This document shows positions 1-11,649 of a DNA stretch of 64,000 nt, piece after piece. How positions within the stretch are numbered: position 1 is the first letter of the stretch; the number at the start of each line of letters is the position of its first letter. The stretch spans positions 343,173,844 to 343,237,843 of the forward strand of contig NC_090440.1 in assembly GCF_031143425.1 (NCBI RefSeq), given 5' to 3'. Made by a program: the position numbers and the translations under genes. Under the pieces are notes generated by a model, which had not been told where the DNA came from, searched no databases, and saw only the letters and a list, made by a program, of their open reading frames with translations. Origin of the DNA: Pleurodeles waltl. Its lineage: Eukaryota; Chordata; Amphibia; Caudata; Salamandridae.

Positions 1-38
1 GACATGGCTGTTATTGGCTATGTGCCTCCACCACTGTT

Positions 39-236
39 TTACTTCATGAAACCTAACACCCCTTCCAGTGTGACACTGTTCATTGTTTCCTTGACTAGTT
101 CTTCCACGGTAATCTGGGTTGGAGTATTTTGCTGTAGTACAAAATTGATGTATTCTTCGGCCATGGAAGGTGTATGTTCTGCGCTCAAACAGAGAGTGTC
201 TCGATATCTAATCAGCAGGGTTGTGTTCCTTCCCAT
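39..236 (-). pseudogene. Possible Ty3/Gypsy pol remnant (RNase H to integrase linker)
   Basis: A 65-residue frame contains the phrase AEEYINFVLQQNTPTQITVE followed by an acidic helix and a residue pattern like TLEGV. This resembles the linker between RNase H and the zinc-binding integrase domain of vertebrate Ty3/Gypsy polyproteins, where a similar AEEY-NFV / TLEEI / TLQ series occurs. No catalytic motif is covered and no LTR is visible nearby, so it would be a short relic that may continue off the left edge. The family match is from memory and is weak; it could be chance. Confidence 0.35.
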
Positions 237-239
237 CCT

Positions 240-2880
240 CGTTGCCAGGTGTCGCGTCCTCCAGCCCAGGAAGAAAGCATGCGAGGCAGGCAGGTTGGAA
301 TGGAAGGCTCTATATTCTTGTGCTGTCCTGATCTGTACACGAGTGAGAGAGACCCCAGCCTCTTTTTATGTCCCCTCATCTGCCTGCATGTGTGTATGTG
401 TGTGTGTCCTCTGCTTCCTGCTCCAGGGTCCACTCCAGCGACCGGTGTGTGTGGAGTCCTACTGCCCTGCCAAATCCATCACTGTGACACTCCACAACCA
501 ACTTGCTTTCAGTTCTTTTCATTTCTAATTTGTTGCTTCTTTGTTGAAATACAGTTTCCCTATCATTGTGTTTCATATGGGTACCAAGTGAGGAACACAG
601 GCGTTTGCACCCTGTGCAGTAGGCATGAAGGTGCCTGGCTTAATTCATGCTCTGATATAAATGGGTCTCATGTTCTATATTCTGGTAATTTAAATAAGTG
701 CTGAAATAATGTTTTAAAGTTTTAGTTAAATTGCAATAACTAACCATTAGAATTAGAAGTAGTATTTTTGTTCACTTCGCCTTATTGTTCTGGTTTTCTT
801 CAATTTCACTCGAGGTATTTCACCCTTGCAGCTGTCAACTCTCTTTTATTCCTCATCCTTTCTCTGATCACCCAATGCTAGTACTTTTCTGTTCGCACTT
901 AAGGGTGTGGTTTCATCTTCTCTTGTAACATGCAAACTCTATGCATCCACAGCCAAATTACTTTCAGCTATTTCCAATTATAAGGTTTTGATAGTTTCTT
1001 GCTTTATAATTTCCTTTCATTGTCTTCATTGCTGTGAGTGTATGGAGGAACAAGAGCTGATGCCTCTATTTCCGAGTTTGTTGGCACCAAGACTCCAGGC
1101 TTTAATCAGATTCTTTTCTGAATAGTTCTCCCAATCTTGGCCCTCCCTACGAGTGGTTCTGTTTCTTCAAGCAGCTGTGCTGAGACCTTTTTGTGCATTT
1201 AGAGCATCCATGCATTTTTCTCCAGGTACATTTCAGCCGATGAAACCTGCTAAAATGTACTAGACAAAAATGCTCATTAACGTCTAAATCATTCGTTACT
1301 GGACGCACAAAGCACAGATTCCATATCGTTCAACTTTTTCAGTGGGAAAACTCAGAATTGGATGTATTATGCTTTCTGGTAAATACCAGACCAAGAGGTT
1401 TTGGATTTCACTTGGTGTGAAAATTATCTTAACCTCACTTGCCCAATCTAGATGAGGATTTTTATGTTCTAATAATTTTAATCTTGGCAAAAACATTTTT
1501 AAAGCTTTCTATTGTTAAGGAAACTAAGTGCTCAGTTGACGAGTATTGCTTCTGTACATTTTTGTCTTACCCCTTTTTCACAGCTTTCCTTTGCTTGTAC
1601 AAGATACAACTTGCCTTTACAGCCACCATCTTAATGTCTCACCACCTGTATTTCTGTCTGCCAATTTAATGATTGTAATTGCATGTTAATGTAGTAGATA
1701 CTCCTCTCAGGCATGCCACTTGGGACCAAAAGGCTTGCTGAAAAGGCTTGACTTGTGCGCATTGATACTAATCTGAGAAAAGTGCCATGGCCTACTGAGA
1801 GGTTATATAATTAAGGTTAATGAAGAAGAACCTGCTTCTATTTGCTGTTGCTCATCTCCCTATTTCGAAAACGTACCTAAGGCTAGCCTAGTTACTCCTG
1901 TCAAGGATCAAAGAACATCCCCATATGCAAGCCCTTGTGTTAGCCAAATGCTGATTGTCTAAGACGGGTCTTCCAGCTCAAAGGAAAATGTTTCGTATGC
2001 GATATTTACAAGGAACTCTGAAATAAAAGCCCTGGCGCATCCCTTTCCACTGTCCATTTTGGGCTTCCTGTGATTTAGTAGATGTTCTTCTTGTCATTCA
2101 TAGGGGGATTGTGGGTCAATAGGGATTTTAGGTGTGAATAACAGGTCACTGAGAAAGGTTGACTACATCTTACCAAACATTGGAGCTGAGCCTCAGGAAG
2201 GCTATAATCAAACATTTTAAACGTGGATAAGCAGTAGAGGTTATCAAAGTTTACTCATTCCATTGAATCCCTCATAATGGGCATTTATATCCTATGAATG
2301 TCGGAGCTTTCAGCATTTCCTAACAGAAGTTAGCAAAATTAATGTTGTACACCTTACAACAGGATGTGCAGCTTACAAAAGGAAATATTGATTGGTCAAA
2401 GTGAATATTCCCTATAAGTGTATACAAGTTGGAAAACCATTTCCTTTCTTTATTTACACTATTTTTATGAACCAATTTTTATTGATTTTCGTCTCAACGT
2501 TCCATAAGCAAGTTACAAGCAGACAGGATTGTGTTACCTATCTAGGTGTAATAATACAACTCTGGTCTTGGCGCAAATATGACATTATTTTGAGTTCGAC
2601 AGGAGTGAGCAGTCCAAAAAATAACCCTAGGTTATAACAGTTGCATTTTCATGCATAGAAGGTTAAACGCAATACATTTGTCTTCCCATCAAGTGCTTCT
2701 CTCACATGTATTCTCACTCCTGTGCGCAGGGATAGTGCTATGTGCATGCTGGATGACATCACCCCACATTGCATTACCACCATTCGTTTAGACCACAGAT
2801 TTGGGTGAAGGAAACAGGGGAAATCTTCAGGCCCCTAGAATTTAGTAGCAGTCAATAACTCTGTTTCTACTCAATCCGGG
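240..2880. other. Unassigned intergenic DNA
   Basis: AT-rich sequence with no frame that resembles a protein, no obvious terminal repeats and no tandem structure beyond a short TG run near 388-405. I see nothing functional here. Confidence 0.6.
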
Positions 2881-5800
2881 AGAACCTCTTTGATCTCTTG
2901 CAACTCATGGAGCAGAGTGTCACAGTCTGCAGCTATGGGGACCCTGCGCAGTCCCCGAGTCTCCTCCTGCAGAGTGCTACAGATTCAGTTTTACCCCACG
3001 TAAGTGTTACTGTGCGCCAATGCTTAAGCATCGGTAATGTTGGCTTTCGAATGCAGAGCAATGGACCTTCAGACTATAACCAACACCAGGTCTATGAAAT
3101 GGTTCACAGCGCTCCCAGCTTTCTTATGGTTTAACAAGCCTATGACTCCACTCTCCATGGTGCAGAGATCTTCTCATCCTGTGATGTCAGGCAGTACTCC
3201 TGGGACCACGCTCCATAGTGCCACAGCCACTGTTCCCAGAACATGAGCCATGTGGGCTCGTGGTGCCTGACACCAAGGGAAACTCGAGTCAGAACCAAAT
3301 ATCCTGTGCAGTCTTTCTGGGGTGAGGTAGGCCTTATGTAAAATGTTCTGTTGAATATATTGGAACTTGGCATTATGGGAAAATTTGCATGAATATACCT
3401 CTACCATGCCCCATTCTTTTTGTGTCATTTCTCACCCTATGTCTCATTTCCAGCTCCTCCCGTTGAGCAGCAAGGTGTCCTGTGAGGTATATGCCAGATC
3501 TCACGTGAACCAGGTGATCAGCCGGCAACGTCTACTACAGTGGGAAGTATGTGAACTAGTGAGTGCTGCTCCAGCTCCCTGTCAACAATCTGCCAGTGTC
3601 GGTTCATCTCAGCCAACAGCCAACCATAATCCAGGGAATGGCCTATGGGCAATTCACAATCAGCCTGCAATTGCTTGAGTGGTATGTATACACCATTTTG
3701 GAACAGGGTGCTTAAGGTACCCACGGCAGCAGCTTCCCATGACATCAGTTCCTCTTTTGGACATTTCCAAGAACTAGCCTCCTGACTAGTTCTCGAAAAG
3801 GCCCAACAGAACTGATACAAATCTCAGAAGAGTATTTTGTTAGTATCGGCATTAGCCGCAAGCTCCTTCGAAATCTGTCATGTGCCACTTGCAGCAGATT
3901 GTTTGTCTCTCGTTTGTGACAGGAAGGACTCTCACACTACGCATTGTGCACAATCAGCAGTAGACAATCCCAGTTCTTGAAGTAGTTGGCCCGCTAGCCA
4001 GTGGGCAGGCCACTGTAGCTGCCCCACTAAATATTAATGTTCTAATTTAGGGGCCCCAAGGCCCCCCTTCTCAACTGGGAGCCACAGCTTCTGTAGTGCA
4101 ACTCAATGCCTGCTTTCATTCCAGAAGATGCCCCTCAGCATAGCATGCAGGGCGCAAAACATGCTTAGAGGTAAGTGCACTGGGAGATTATGGAAGAAAT
4201 ATAACAATCGTAGGAGCAACATCATTTTAGATAGTGATACTCTACCTTTGACAGTGATTGGGAGTGTGCTCCAAAAATTCATTTGGGAACCGAGGGAGGC
4301 AAAGGCCCTAATGAGGTTGCCCTCTATGAGATCTTGTGTGGTATGATTAATGTGACTGTCCAGATATCTGAAGGTGCACAGCTCCCAGCTGAGAAGATGC
4401 AAGTCTACCAACAAGTGCTGTGGTGGGCAGTCCATGTGATTTGGGAACAAACAAGATTTAGCCCAGTTCACTTCAAGGCCTGAGGTGGCTCAGAACTCTA
4501 TCTAGATGTCCCTGATCTCTGCTGTACTGTTTCACATGTCTTGGATGTAGATCAGTCCATCATCCACACTTAGGGAGAGACGTTATGTGTCTCTTCTTCT
4601 AACGGTATGCCCTATGACTGGCCTTGTTGTCTGACCCTTTGCACCAGTGACTCCATCGGTAAGGCAAAGAGGAGCAGGAATGAAGGGCAGCCTTGTCGTG
4701 TTCCTCTACTCAGCGATATTCGGTCAGAAATACATTACCCAATCTTTACTCAGGCAGTGGGCTCTGTATAGAAGAGTCTGATGAGTTACTGAAGTCTACT
4801 AGTGATACCCATAGATGTCATGAACATAAATCCCCAGTTTACAATATCAAATGCTTTCTCCAGGTCCAATATTACGCATGCTGGGTAAGGCCAAGAGGCA
4901 GGGGCCAACTCCATCACTCTATGCAGTCTAGAAAAATTGAAAGTGGTTGATCTACTGGGGATTAAGCTAGTCTGGTCCTGATGGAGTAGATGGAGAAGAC
5001 TTTCAAGGAGATGTACCTCAATGATCTTGCTTAAGATTAAGTAATCTGTCCCAAGCATAGACAATGGATGATATGATGTCACCTCAAGTGGATCACTGTC
5101 AAGCATGGGGAGGGACACAAGTACAGACTCCTGGAGCACTGGCAGGAGTCGACCCTCTATTGAGGTATAATGATACAGCTCAAGCAGCTTGGGAGCCAGA
5201 AGATACTCATAGGCTTTTTACAACTTGACTGGCAGCCTATCTACTCCCTGAGTCTTGCCCGTGGTAGCACCTCAGATCACTTCCTTGATTCTATTGCATT
5301 GTGACAAGAGCGTTAATTCCTCTCTGTTTAGGGTATCGGCAACTGGCAATATAACCTTGTCAAGGAAGTCTCGGATGTGGGCCTGTCGATCTACAGGGGG
5401 GAGTCATAGACATTTTGGTAGTAAGCAGTAAATTCTCTGTGTATGTCCACTTGACTAGTTACCAGGTGGGTCAGAGTCATTCTAAGGATGGTGAAAGAGG
5501 TGACCGGATTGCGCCCCTCAGGAGCCATGCCAGTAGGTGGCCTAATTTGTAACCTTCAACATGCATTTTTGTCTGATAGGGCCCAAAGTCTAGACACCAC
5601 AGCTGTGCTATCAGTTGGGCATGGTGCTCCATGGCTGTTGCCAAAGCCTGTTTTTCAGCGGGATCTAAACATGCTGCCGCCTCCAGGACTCCCAAAGATG
5701 TCTCTGTCTGGACCAGGTCTCTATGAGGGTCCTCTCTTGCGCCCACAACTGCATGGATGCATTGTCCTTATAGGATCACTTTCAGTGCTTCCCACTGATC

Positions 5801-6215
5801 TGGTGGTTGCTGTGTCCCAGTTCTCCATCAGGTAGTGGGAGATTGCCTCATTGTTCACACCTCGAAAAATATTGGGCCTTCCAGGATGGTTGGCTGCAAA
5901 TGCCATGTAGGGACCGGTGGACGTGGCGCACCCGACTCCAGATGCCATTGGAGCAGTTTGTGATCTGAGAATGTTTTTCTAAGTATTCAGCATTTATAGC
6001 CTGCAGTTGGGTGGCTGGGTGAGAAAAGATTCGAACCAGATGCACACATAGATCATGTGGGAGTGAGTAGCAGGAGTATTCTTTTGCATCTGCATTAAGG
6101 GTGTGCCAGCTGTCTAGCAGCAGCCAGTGTGTGAGCCATTGAGAGAGGACAAGAGAGGTCGTCAAAGGGGGATATGAACGATCCAGTTGTGGATTTAAGA
6201 CACAGTTCAAATTTG
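2880..6215 (-). pseudogene. Decayed L1-clade LINE, ORF2 relic
   Basis: Reading the minus strand from 6210 downward, pieces of an L1 ORF2 protein appear in the right order. The end of the endonuclease is at 6210-5848 (LSQWLTHWLLLDSWHTL, then a sugar-phosphate contact region). The pre-RT linker is at 5746-5477. Reverse transcriptase is at 5139-4786, with SYHPLSMLGTDYLILSKI, a DQTSLIPSRST block and LDLEKAFD. The post-RT region is at 4471-4103 (MNWAKSCLFPNH, ALSKM-like, LLYFFHNLPVHLP). The C-terminal segment runs from 3820 to about 3140. Frames shift between pieces and stops are frequent, so it is long dead. ORF1, the 5' UTR and the N-terminal endonuclease are missing: a typical 5'-truncated insertion. 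Limits are approximate; the 3' UTR may extend below 2880. L1 clade assignment is firm, subfamily unknown. Confidence 0.85.
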
Positions 6216-8286
6216 AAGGAACATAACAAAAATTAAGATTTCTTCATGCGACTGTTTCCCCTACCTGCTTTTAACAACAACACATTCTCCTATATTCACT
6301 TGTTTCACAGCAAAAAACATTTGTGTGGTTAGAGCTTTAATGCAGGCTTCCATCAAATATGGTAGCTCCCTTTATCTTGTTTTTTCAAAGGGAAGATGAA
6401 CAGGGAAATTGGCAATCCAAAGCCTGGTGGCTGATTTTCAAGTAAAGATATGCACTGAAAAACGTTCCTCCCATTCTGAAAAAGTTATTCCGGCTTGCTA
6501 TGTTTTAGTCATGGACAACGTTTAAAGCAATGCTCATTGTGCATAAATCAGTATATGGATGTACACATTGGCTACTTCATATATCTATCTCTCGTCCAGT
6601 AACAAAGCATAAAACTTTCATAAGAATGTATCTTTGCGTGAAGCAGTCATCACTCTCATAGTGCCTTCGATCAATTGTGTAACCATCAAAGATGTTAGGA
6701 ATTGCCAACATTTTCAGAGGTCACCGTGGTGCCAAACAGGCTGCAGAGCCAATCTTCACAGTGCTATATAAGCGTGATAATGCAAGAGTCAGCTCAACCG
6801 CTCATTTTGGAGCCAAAGTGAACTACTGAAGTGCTGAATGGGCACAACTCTCATCACTGAAACAGCTGTTCCGCATTAATTAATCCAGCCTAAGGAGAAG
6901 AGCTGCTGTAGGCTGCAAATCTGTTTTGATGCAGATATCTTGTCAATCCAACTTTGAAGCACTAGGATGTTAAGCAACCTACCTCAGAAACAAAACAGTG
7001 ATCAATCTGCTTACAGGTTTCGTGGAGGTGACAACCTTACTGGTGCCAGATGCAGACATGGTAAGTACCAATGCAGAAGGCAGAATGCACAATGAGAAAG
7101 GACCTTAAGCAAAATAAGGAGGTATAGAGACCTAATTCGAAATGTTTGTAATGCACTCCTCCTTTGTAGTCCACACCTAATAGGAAGGAGTAATGCATTG
7201 ATTTCAAAAGGCAGCTATTCTTTACAGTGAATCTAAGAGAAGATATCTGCATACTGCAAAACACTCTCATACAAAATAAGGCAGCCAGGCTCAAAATGAC
7301 AACCCATAGGAAATAATGTTAAATAATAAGTATATTTTTCACTGGGGGTCACCAGTGGGTGCTTATAGTTAGATTATGGTTCCAAAGGAAAAGCATTTTT
7401 TGTTTTCCTAATAATATATTTGGCGCTGTTTGACAAATTTCCAAGAAATGTTCCTAAAAATACTTTCTTTCACCTCATTTCCTAACTGGAACGTTTCAGG
7501 TTACCTGAACGTGGCCCGGGGACCTCAACCCCTGTAGCCAAAACTTTCCCAATGTGGAGTGGGACTGTGCAGCACCCCTCCCCGAGCCACAGCATGGCTA
7601 GCTCAGCAGCAATCTCCTGGGGTCCGGAATAGCACAAAGCCGCTCATGCAGAGGGGGAGCACAACATTTTACCTACCCATCTCACAGGCAGGGAAAAATA
7701 CTGAATTGCTCCCAATGTCAGCAGCCACTGCACCTGCTAAGGTTGCAAGCAGAGTGACCAGCATGCTGCGGGGGCCCAGGGCCTACCTCCACAGCCCCCA
7801 ACAATAGGAATTCTGTCCACCGGGGCACCCCACTTTAAAATAAACAAAAGCTGGCTCCTGCAATGGCCATGGGACTCTCCCTGCGGCTCCCAGCAAAAAT
7901 AAAGATGTGGGGTGCTGAGGGTGGACATTGCTGGCTTCTTCGTGGCCCCATTAAGTGGGGCCACTTGCAGGGAGGTGTGTGGGGCCAAGGGGGGCCTGGA
8001 CTCCCCCTGTAGACCTCTATAAATAAAAACAGTCAGTGTCAAGGGTAGGACCCGGGACACTCAGAAAAATATATTTTTTTAAAGAAAGAAAGTGAGCAAT
8101 AAATGACCGGCCACAGCCGCTAATTTAGTATTCACTGCTCCTTCAAGGAGTTCCCCATCCTGCCCTGAGAGGGATATATATGATTTTGAGACATTCCTAG
8201 AAGGGACATGGACATAACCAATTTTTTAATGTTGTGGGGGGCTGCAGAGAGTTCTGCAAGCCCCTAGCAACATTAGGAAAAAGCAG
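6216..8286. other. Unassigned intergenic DNA
   Basis: No convincing gene. 6216-7500 is AT-rich and featureless. 7500-8060 is GC-richer, with open frames made of G/C-run codons, and resembles in texture the GC-rich repeat DNA at 10.4-11.6 kb. I could not define a repeat unit or ends. Confidence 0.5.
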
Positions 8287-8289
8287 TAA

Positions 8290-9205
8290 GGGCCATATTT
8301 ATACTTTTTGACGCACAACTGCGCCAACGCAGTTGTGCGTCAAAGATTTTACCGCCGGCTAACGCCATTCCAACGTGCCATGCGGGCGCCTTATTTATGG
8401 AATGATGTTAACCGGCGCTGCGGACTGGTACGCGTAAAAAAAAATGACTGGCACCAGTCAGCGCCGGTGTGTGGGAAAATGAGGGTTGTGCGTCAAAAAA
8501 TGGTGCAAGTCAGGTCTGAGGCAAAAATCAGGCCTCACACCTGACTTGCGCCATTTGTTTTGATGCACAATCCCCATTGACATGACTCCTGTCATAGCAA
8601 AGACAGGAGTTATGCCCCCTTGCCCAATGGCCATGCCCAGGGGACTTGTGTCCCCTGGGCATGGTCATTGGGCATAGTGGCATGTAGGGGGGCCCAAATG
8701 AGGCCCCCCATGCCACTTAAAATACAATCAAAAAATATACTCACCAGAACTTACCTTTCCTTCCCTGTGATGGGTCCCGCCATCCTTGGGTGTCCTCCTG
8801 GGGTGGGCAAGGGTGGCAGGGGGTGTCCCTGGGGGCATGGGAGGGCACCTCTGGGCTCCTTCCGAGCCCACAGGTCCCTTTACGCCTGCCCTGACCCAGG
8901 CGTTAAAAAATGACGCCCATCAGGCTGGGTGCCGTTTTTTAAGGCCCGCCCCCTCCTGTGCATCAAAATGACGCCACAGTATAAATAAGGCGCACAGGCC
9001 TTAAAGTCATTTTTTGGAGGGGTACGCCTACCTTGCATATAATTAATGCAAGGCAGGTTCCACCTTCCAAAAAATGACGCACATGGTGGGATTTTGACGT
9101 CCACGGGGTCGTGCGTCAAAGTATAAATATGGGGCAGTGTTTGTGCCGAATGTGCGTCAAACTTTTTGACGCACATTCGGCGCAAGCAGAGTATAAATAT
9201 GCCCC
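8290..9205 (-). mobile_element. Harbinger-type MITE, copy A
   Basis: A 916 bp non-coding element. Its ends are inverted repeats (GGGCCATATTTATACTTTTT on the left, the complement of GTATAAATATGCCCC on the right). It is flanked by TAA at 8287-8289 and 9206-9208, the 3 bp TWA duplication expected of PIF/Harbinger. Near its left end a strong hairpin is built from GACGCACAACTGCG and its complement. The core (8760-8900) is the reverse complement of the core of copies B and C, so this copy lies inverted relative to them. It has no coding capacity and would depend on a transposase supplied in trans. Superfamily assignment rests on target-site and end structure only. Confidence 0.8.
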
Positions 9206-9208
9206 TAA

Positions 9209-10260
9209 ATCTCCTGGGTCATTGAATCCATGACTCCAGGAGAACTTACCATAATATTTTAAAACATTTCCTAGTCTGGAGTTATTGCTGTACAGTTAGA
9301 ATTTCTGTGCCCTCTAGAGGCTGGTTCTATGATGCATCTCATGTGGCTTGAAGACGTATGAAAAAAGGTACAGGGCCCTCTTATGGCTGTTTTCATGATT
9401 GCACGTTTAGCTGCTGTCATTTTGTTTAAAAAAAGACTCATAGACAGGTTTCTGTTATGTTTTTGTAGAAACAATAAAAACAGTATTTTTCAACCACAAA
9501 ATGCAATAATAAAGACTATATAAAAGGACACAGACATGTATTTTAATAAAACTTGATTAAAATTGTGTAAGGGTTCAATATTAATAAACACTGTATTGCT
9601 TGCATTATTGAATGCATGGGGGTTGTTTATTACATATGGTAAAAAAAATGACTTTACATTAAAACAAAAAAAATCACTTAAAAAAGCAAAGGTTAAGCTG
9701 AAGTTATAGTTAGGTGAAGATGTCACTTGAAATTGGCATATTAAATCTGCAAAACCATGCACTGCTAATTACCCACATGTTATATCACTCATGGCATCTA
9801 TGACATAATTGACAATGTTACTGCAACATTTGCAATTAAATTATGGCAAATTAGGGGAAATTTCGGGGTGATCCGTCAAACAGGGGCTGAGAAAAGTGGG
9901 GGTCACAAAAGTTGCGTTTCCCATGTTAATTCCCATAGAATCTTTAGACACAACTACATTCCGAACCACTGGATGATATTACACCAAATTTGGCAGAAAG
10001 TTAGCTTTATGTATGAAGGTTATTCTTTTGCTAATTTGGTGTAAATCTGTCAAGTAGTGTTTGAGATATTAAAGGGAAAATAAATGTGTATGTCTCGGGA
10101 CATGGATCCTTCATGATTTACTCATGAAGAATGACAAGCTCATGCATGGAATTGCACAGCTCTGATTGGCTTCCAACACTTCAGACCAGGAAGTGTTGGC
10201 ACCATCTTGGGATTCTAAAAAAGTTTTAAAAAATGATATGTGGCCAGGTTAGAGTCATCC
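9209..10260. other. AT-rich intergenic DNA with a hairpin-bearing repeat-like segment
   Basis: 9209-9840 shows no gene. From about 9850 the sequence looks like an interspersed repeat. At about 9980-10045, TTACACCAAATTTGGCAG and a later near-complement (TTTGCTAATTTGGTGTAA) face each other across roughly 30 bases and would form a hairpin. No ends or target duplications could be fixed. Confidence 0.4.
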
Positions 10261-10439
10261 TGACCCCTTAGCTCCTGTGCTGGTCTCCCCCAGAGCTAAA
10301 AAAGCAATTAAAAAAAAAAACATTGCCGCAATTCATGGCAGACCCAGTGAACTTTTTTTAAAAAAAAAGCACAGGCTCCCACACTTGTTTTCTATAGAGG
10401 CCCTGGGTGGGCCAGGTCCTGGGAGCATTGATTTATATA

Positions 10440-10920
10440 TGTGGTGGGGCAGCTCCCCCACAGCCCTGGGGACTGCCACCTCCTCAAGGTTTTGCTCAAA
10501 ATTAATGCAGGGGGGTCACTCTACCCCCCGCAGCCCCAGGGACCACCCACTCCCTGGGTCAATTTCAGTTAAATGTGCACGGGGCTGCGTGCCCCCCTGT
10601 GCCCTGGGGACTACCACATCCCCAGTGCAAAATGCTTTTTCTGGTATGGGGGAGGCCCCGCAGCCTCTCCAACAGCCCCAGGGACTACTACCTCCCCGGT
10701 GCATTCTGCAAATTGTATGCGGGAAGCTGCGTGCCCACCTCCTCTGCAGCCAAGAGGACCACCACCTCCCCATGGAAAACTAAAAACAGAACGGGGTCCT
10801 TTTTGGAGCCCCTGCAGCCCCGGAGACCACCACCTTCCCAGGGCTATTCTATGTTGGAGGAGGGGTCACTGATGGCCACTGATGGCTCTGGGGACCACCA
10901 ACCCCCAGGGCTGGCTCCTG
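10440..10920. repeat. Diverged GC-rich tandem units (~70-95 bp)
   Basis: About six degenerate units share the phrase GGGACYACCACCTCCCC, each followed by a GC-rich stretch and a short A/T-rich link. Long open frames over this stretch (including a 256-residue one) are low-complexity by-products of the repeat and are not called as genes. Confidence 0.6.
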
Positions 10921-11214
10921 CTATGTCCAGGGGTTCTCAGCCCTGGCACATAGCTGTTTGCTGTGGCTTGGCTGAAGCTTTACAGCTCCTGCCAAGTCAC
11001 AGCAAACACTTTAGTCCAATGAAGGGAGAGCTGTCAAACAGCTCCACCTTCATCAGAGCAGAGGTTTCCCCTGTGTTACTGCCTGAGGAGATGCTGGCAG
11101 ACACACAGAGGAAACTGCTCTCACAGAGAAGGAGCTGGGACCGTGGGGGCCTTCAGACCCCCCTTACAGTCCCCAGCATTTTCACTGTGTGCCCTGGGGG
11201 GCACCCAGGTCACA

Positions 11215-11580
11215 TGACCAGGCCCATGGGGATGGAGTCCCCGGGGCTGAGATTGCCACTGGTGGGGGGGGCTCGCACCCCCTCCCCTAAAAAAAAAATA
11301 TGTATGTTAATGCCGGGCCCTGGGGGATGGGGTCCCTGGGGTTAAGATCGGCCTGGGGAGGGGGGGCCATGTGGCTCCCCTTCTAAAAAAACCCCATTTA
11401 GGCCAGGCCCTTGGGATGGAGTCCCCGGGGCCAAGATTGGCTCTGGAGAGGGAGGCCATGTGGCTCTGCCCCAAAAAAACAGTAAATAATTAGGCCGGGC
11501 CACGGGGAACGGAGTACTCGGGCCAAGATCGGCCTTGGGAGAAGGGACCCCTCCTAAAAAAAAAAAAGAATGTTTGGGGG
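11215..11580. repeat. Minisatellite, ~90 bp unit x 4
   Basis: Four units start near 11,220, 11,311, 11,402 and 11,490. Each has a GGGCC-rich start, GGAGTCCCCGGGG or a variant, then AAGATYGGC, a run of G and an A-run. The units differ by many substitutions, so the array is old. It is followed at about 11,590-11,640 by an imperfect palindrome built on AGTTATAGTTACTT. Confidence 0.7.
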
Positions 11581-11649
11581 GGGATGTGAGTTATAGTTAC
11601 CTTACGGCATGAGTTATAGTTACTTAAAATAACTCTAACTGTTATTGCT

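Noticed and set aside
4778..4800. CTGATGAG followed by GAAG, hammerhead-like
   Set aside because: No paired stem II and no GAAA core; it is L1 sequence.
10277..11345. Open frames of 168 and 256 residues
   Set aside because: They run through GC-rich tandem units; composition is repeat-like and no domain is visible.
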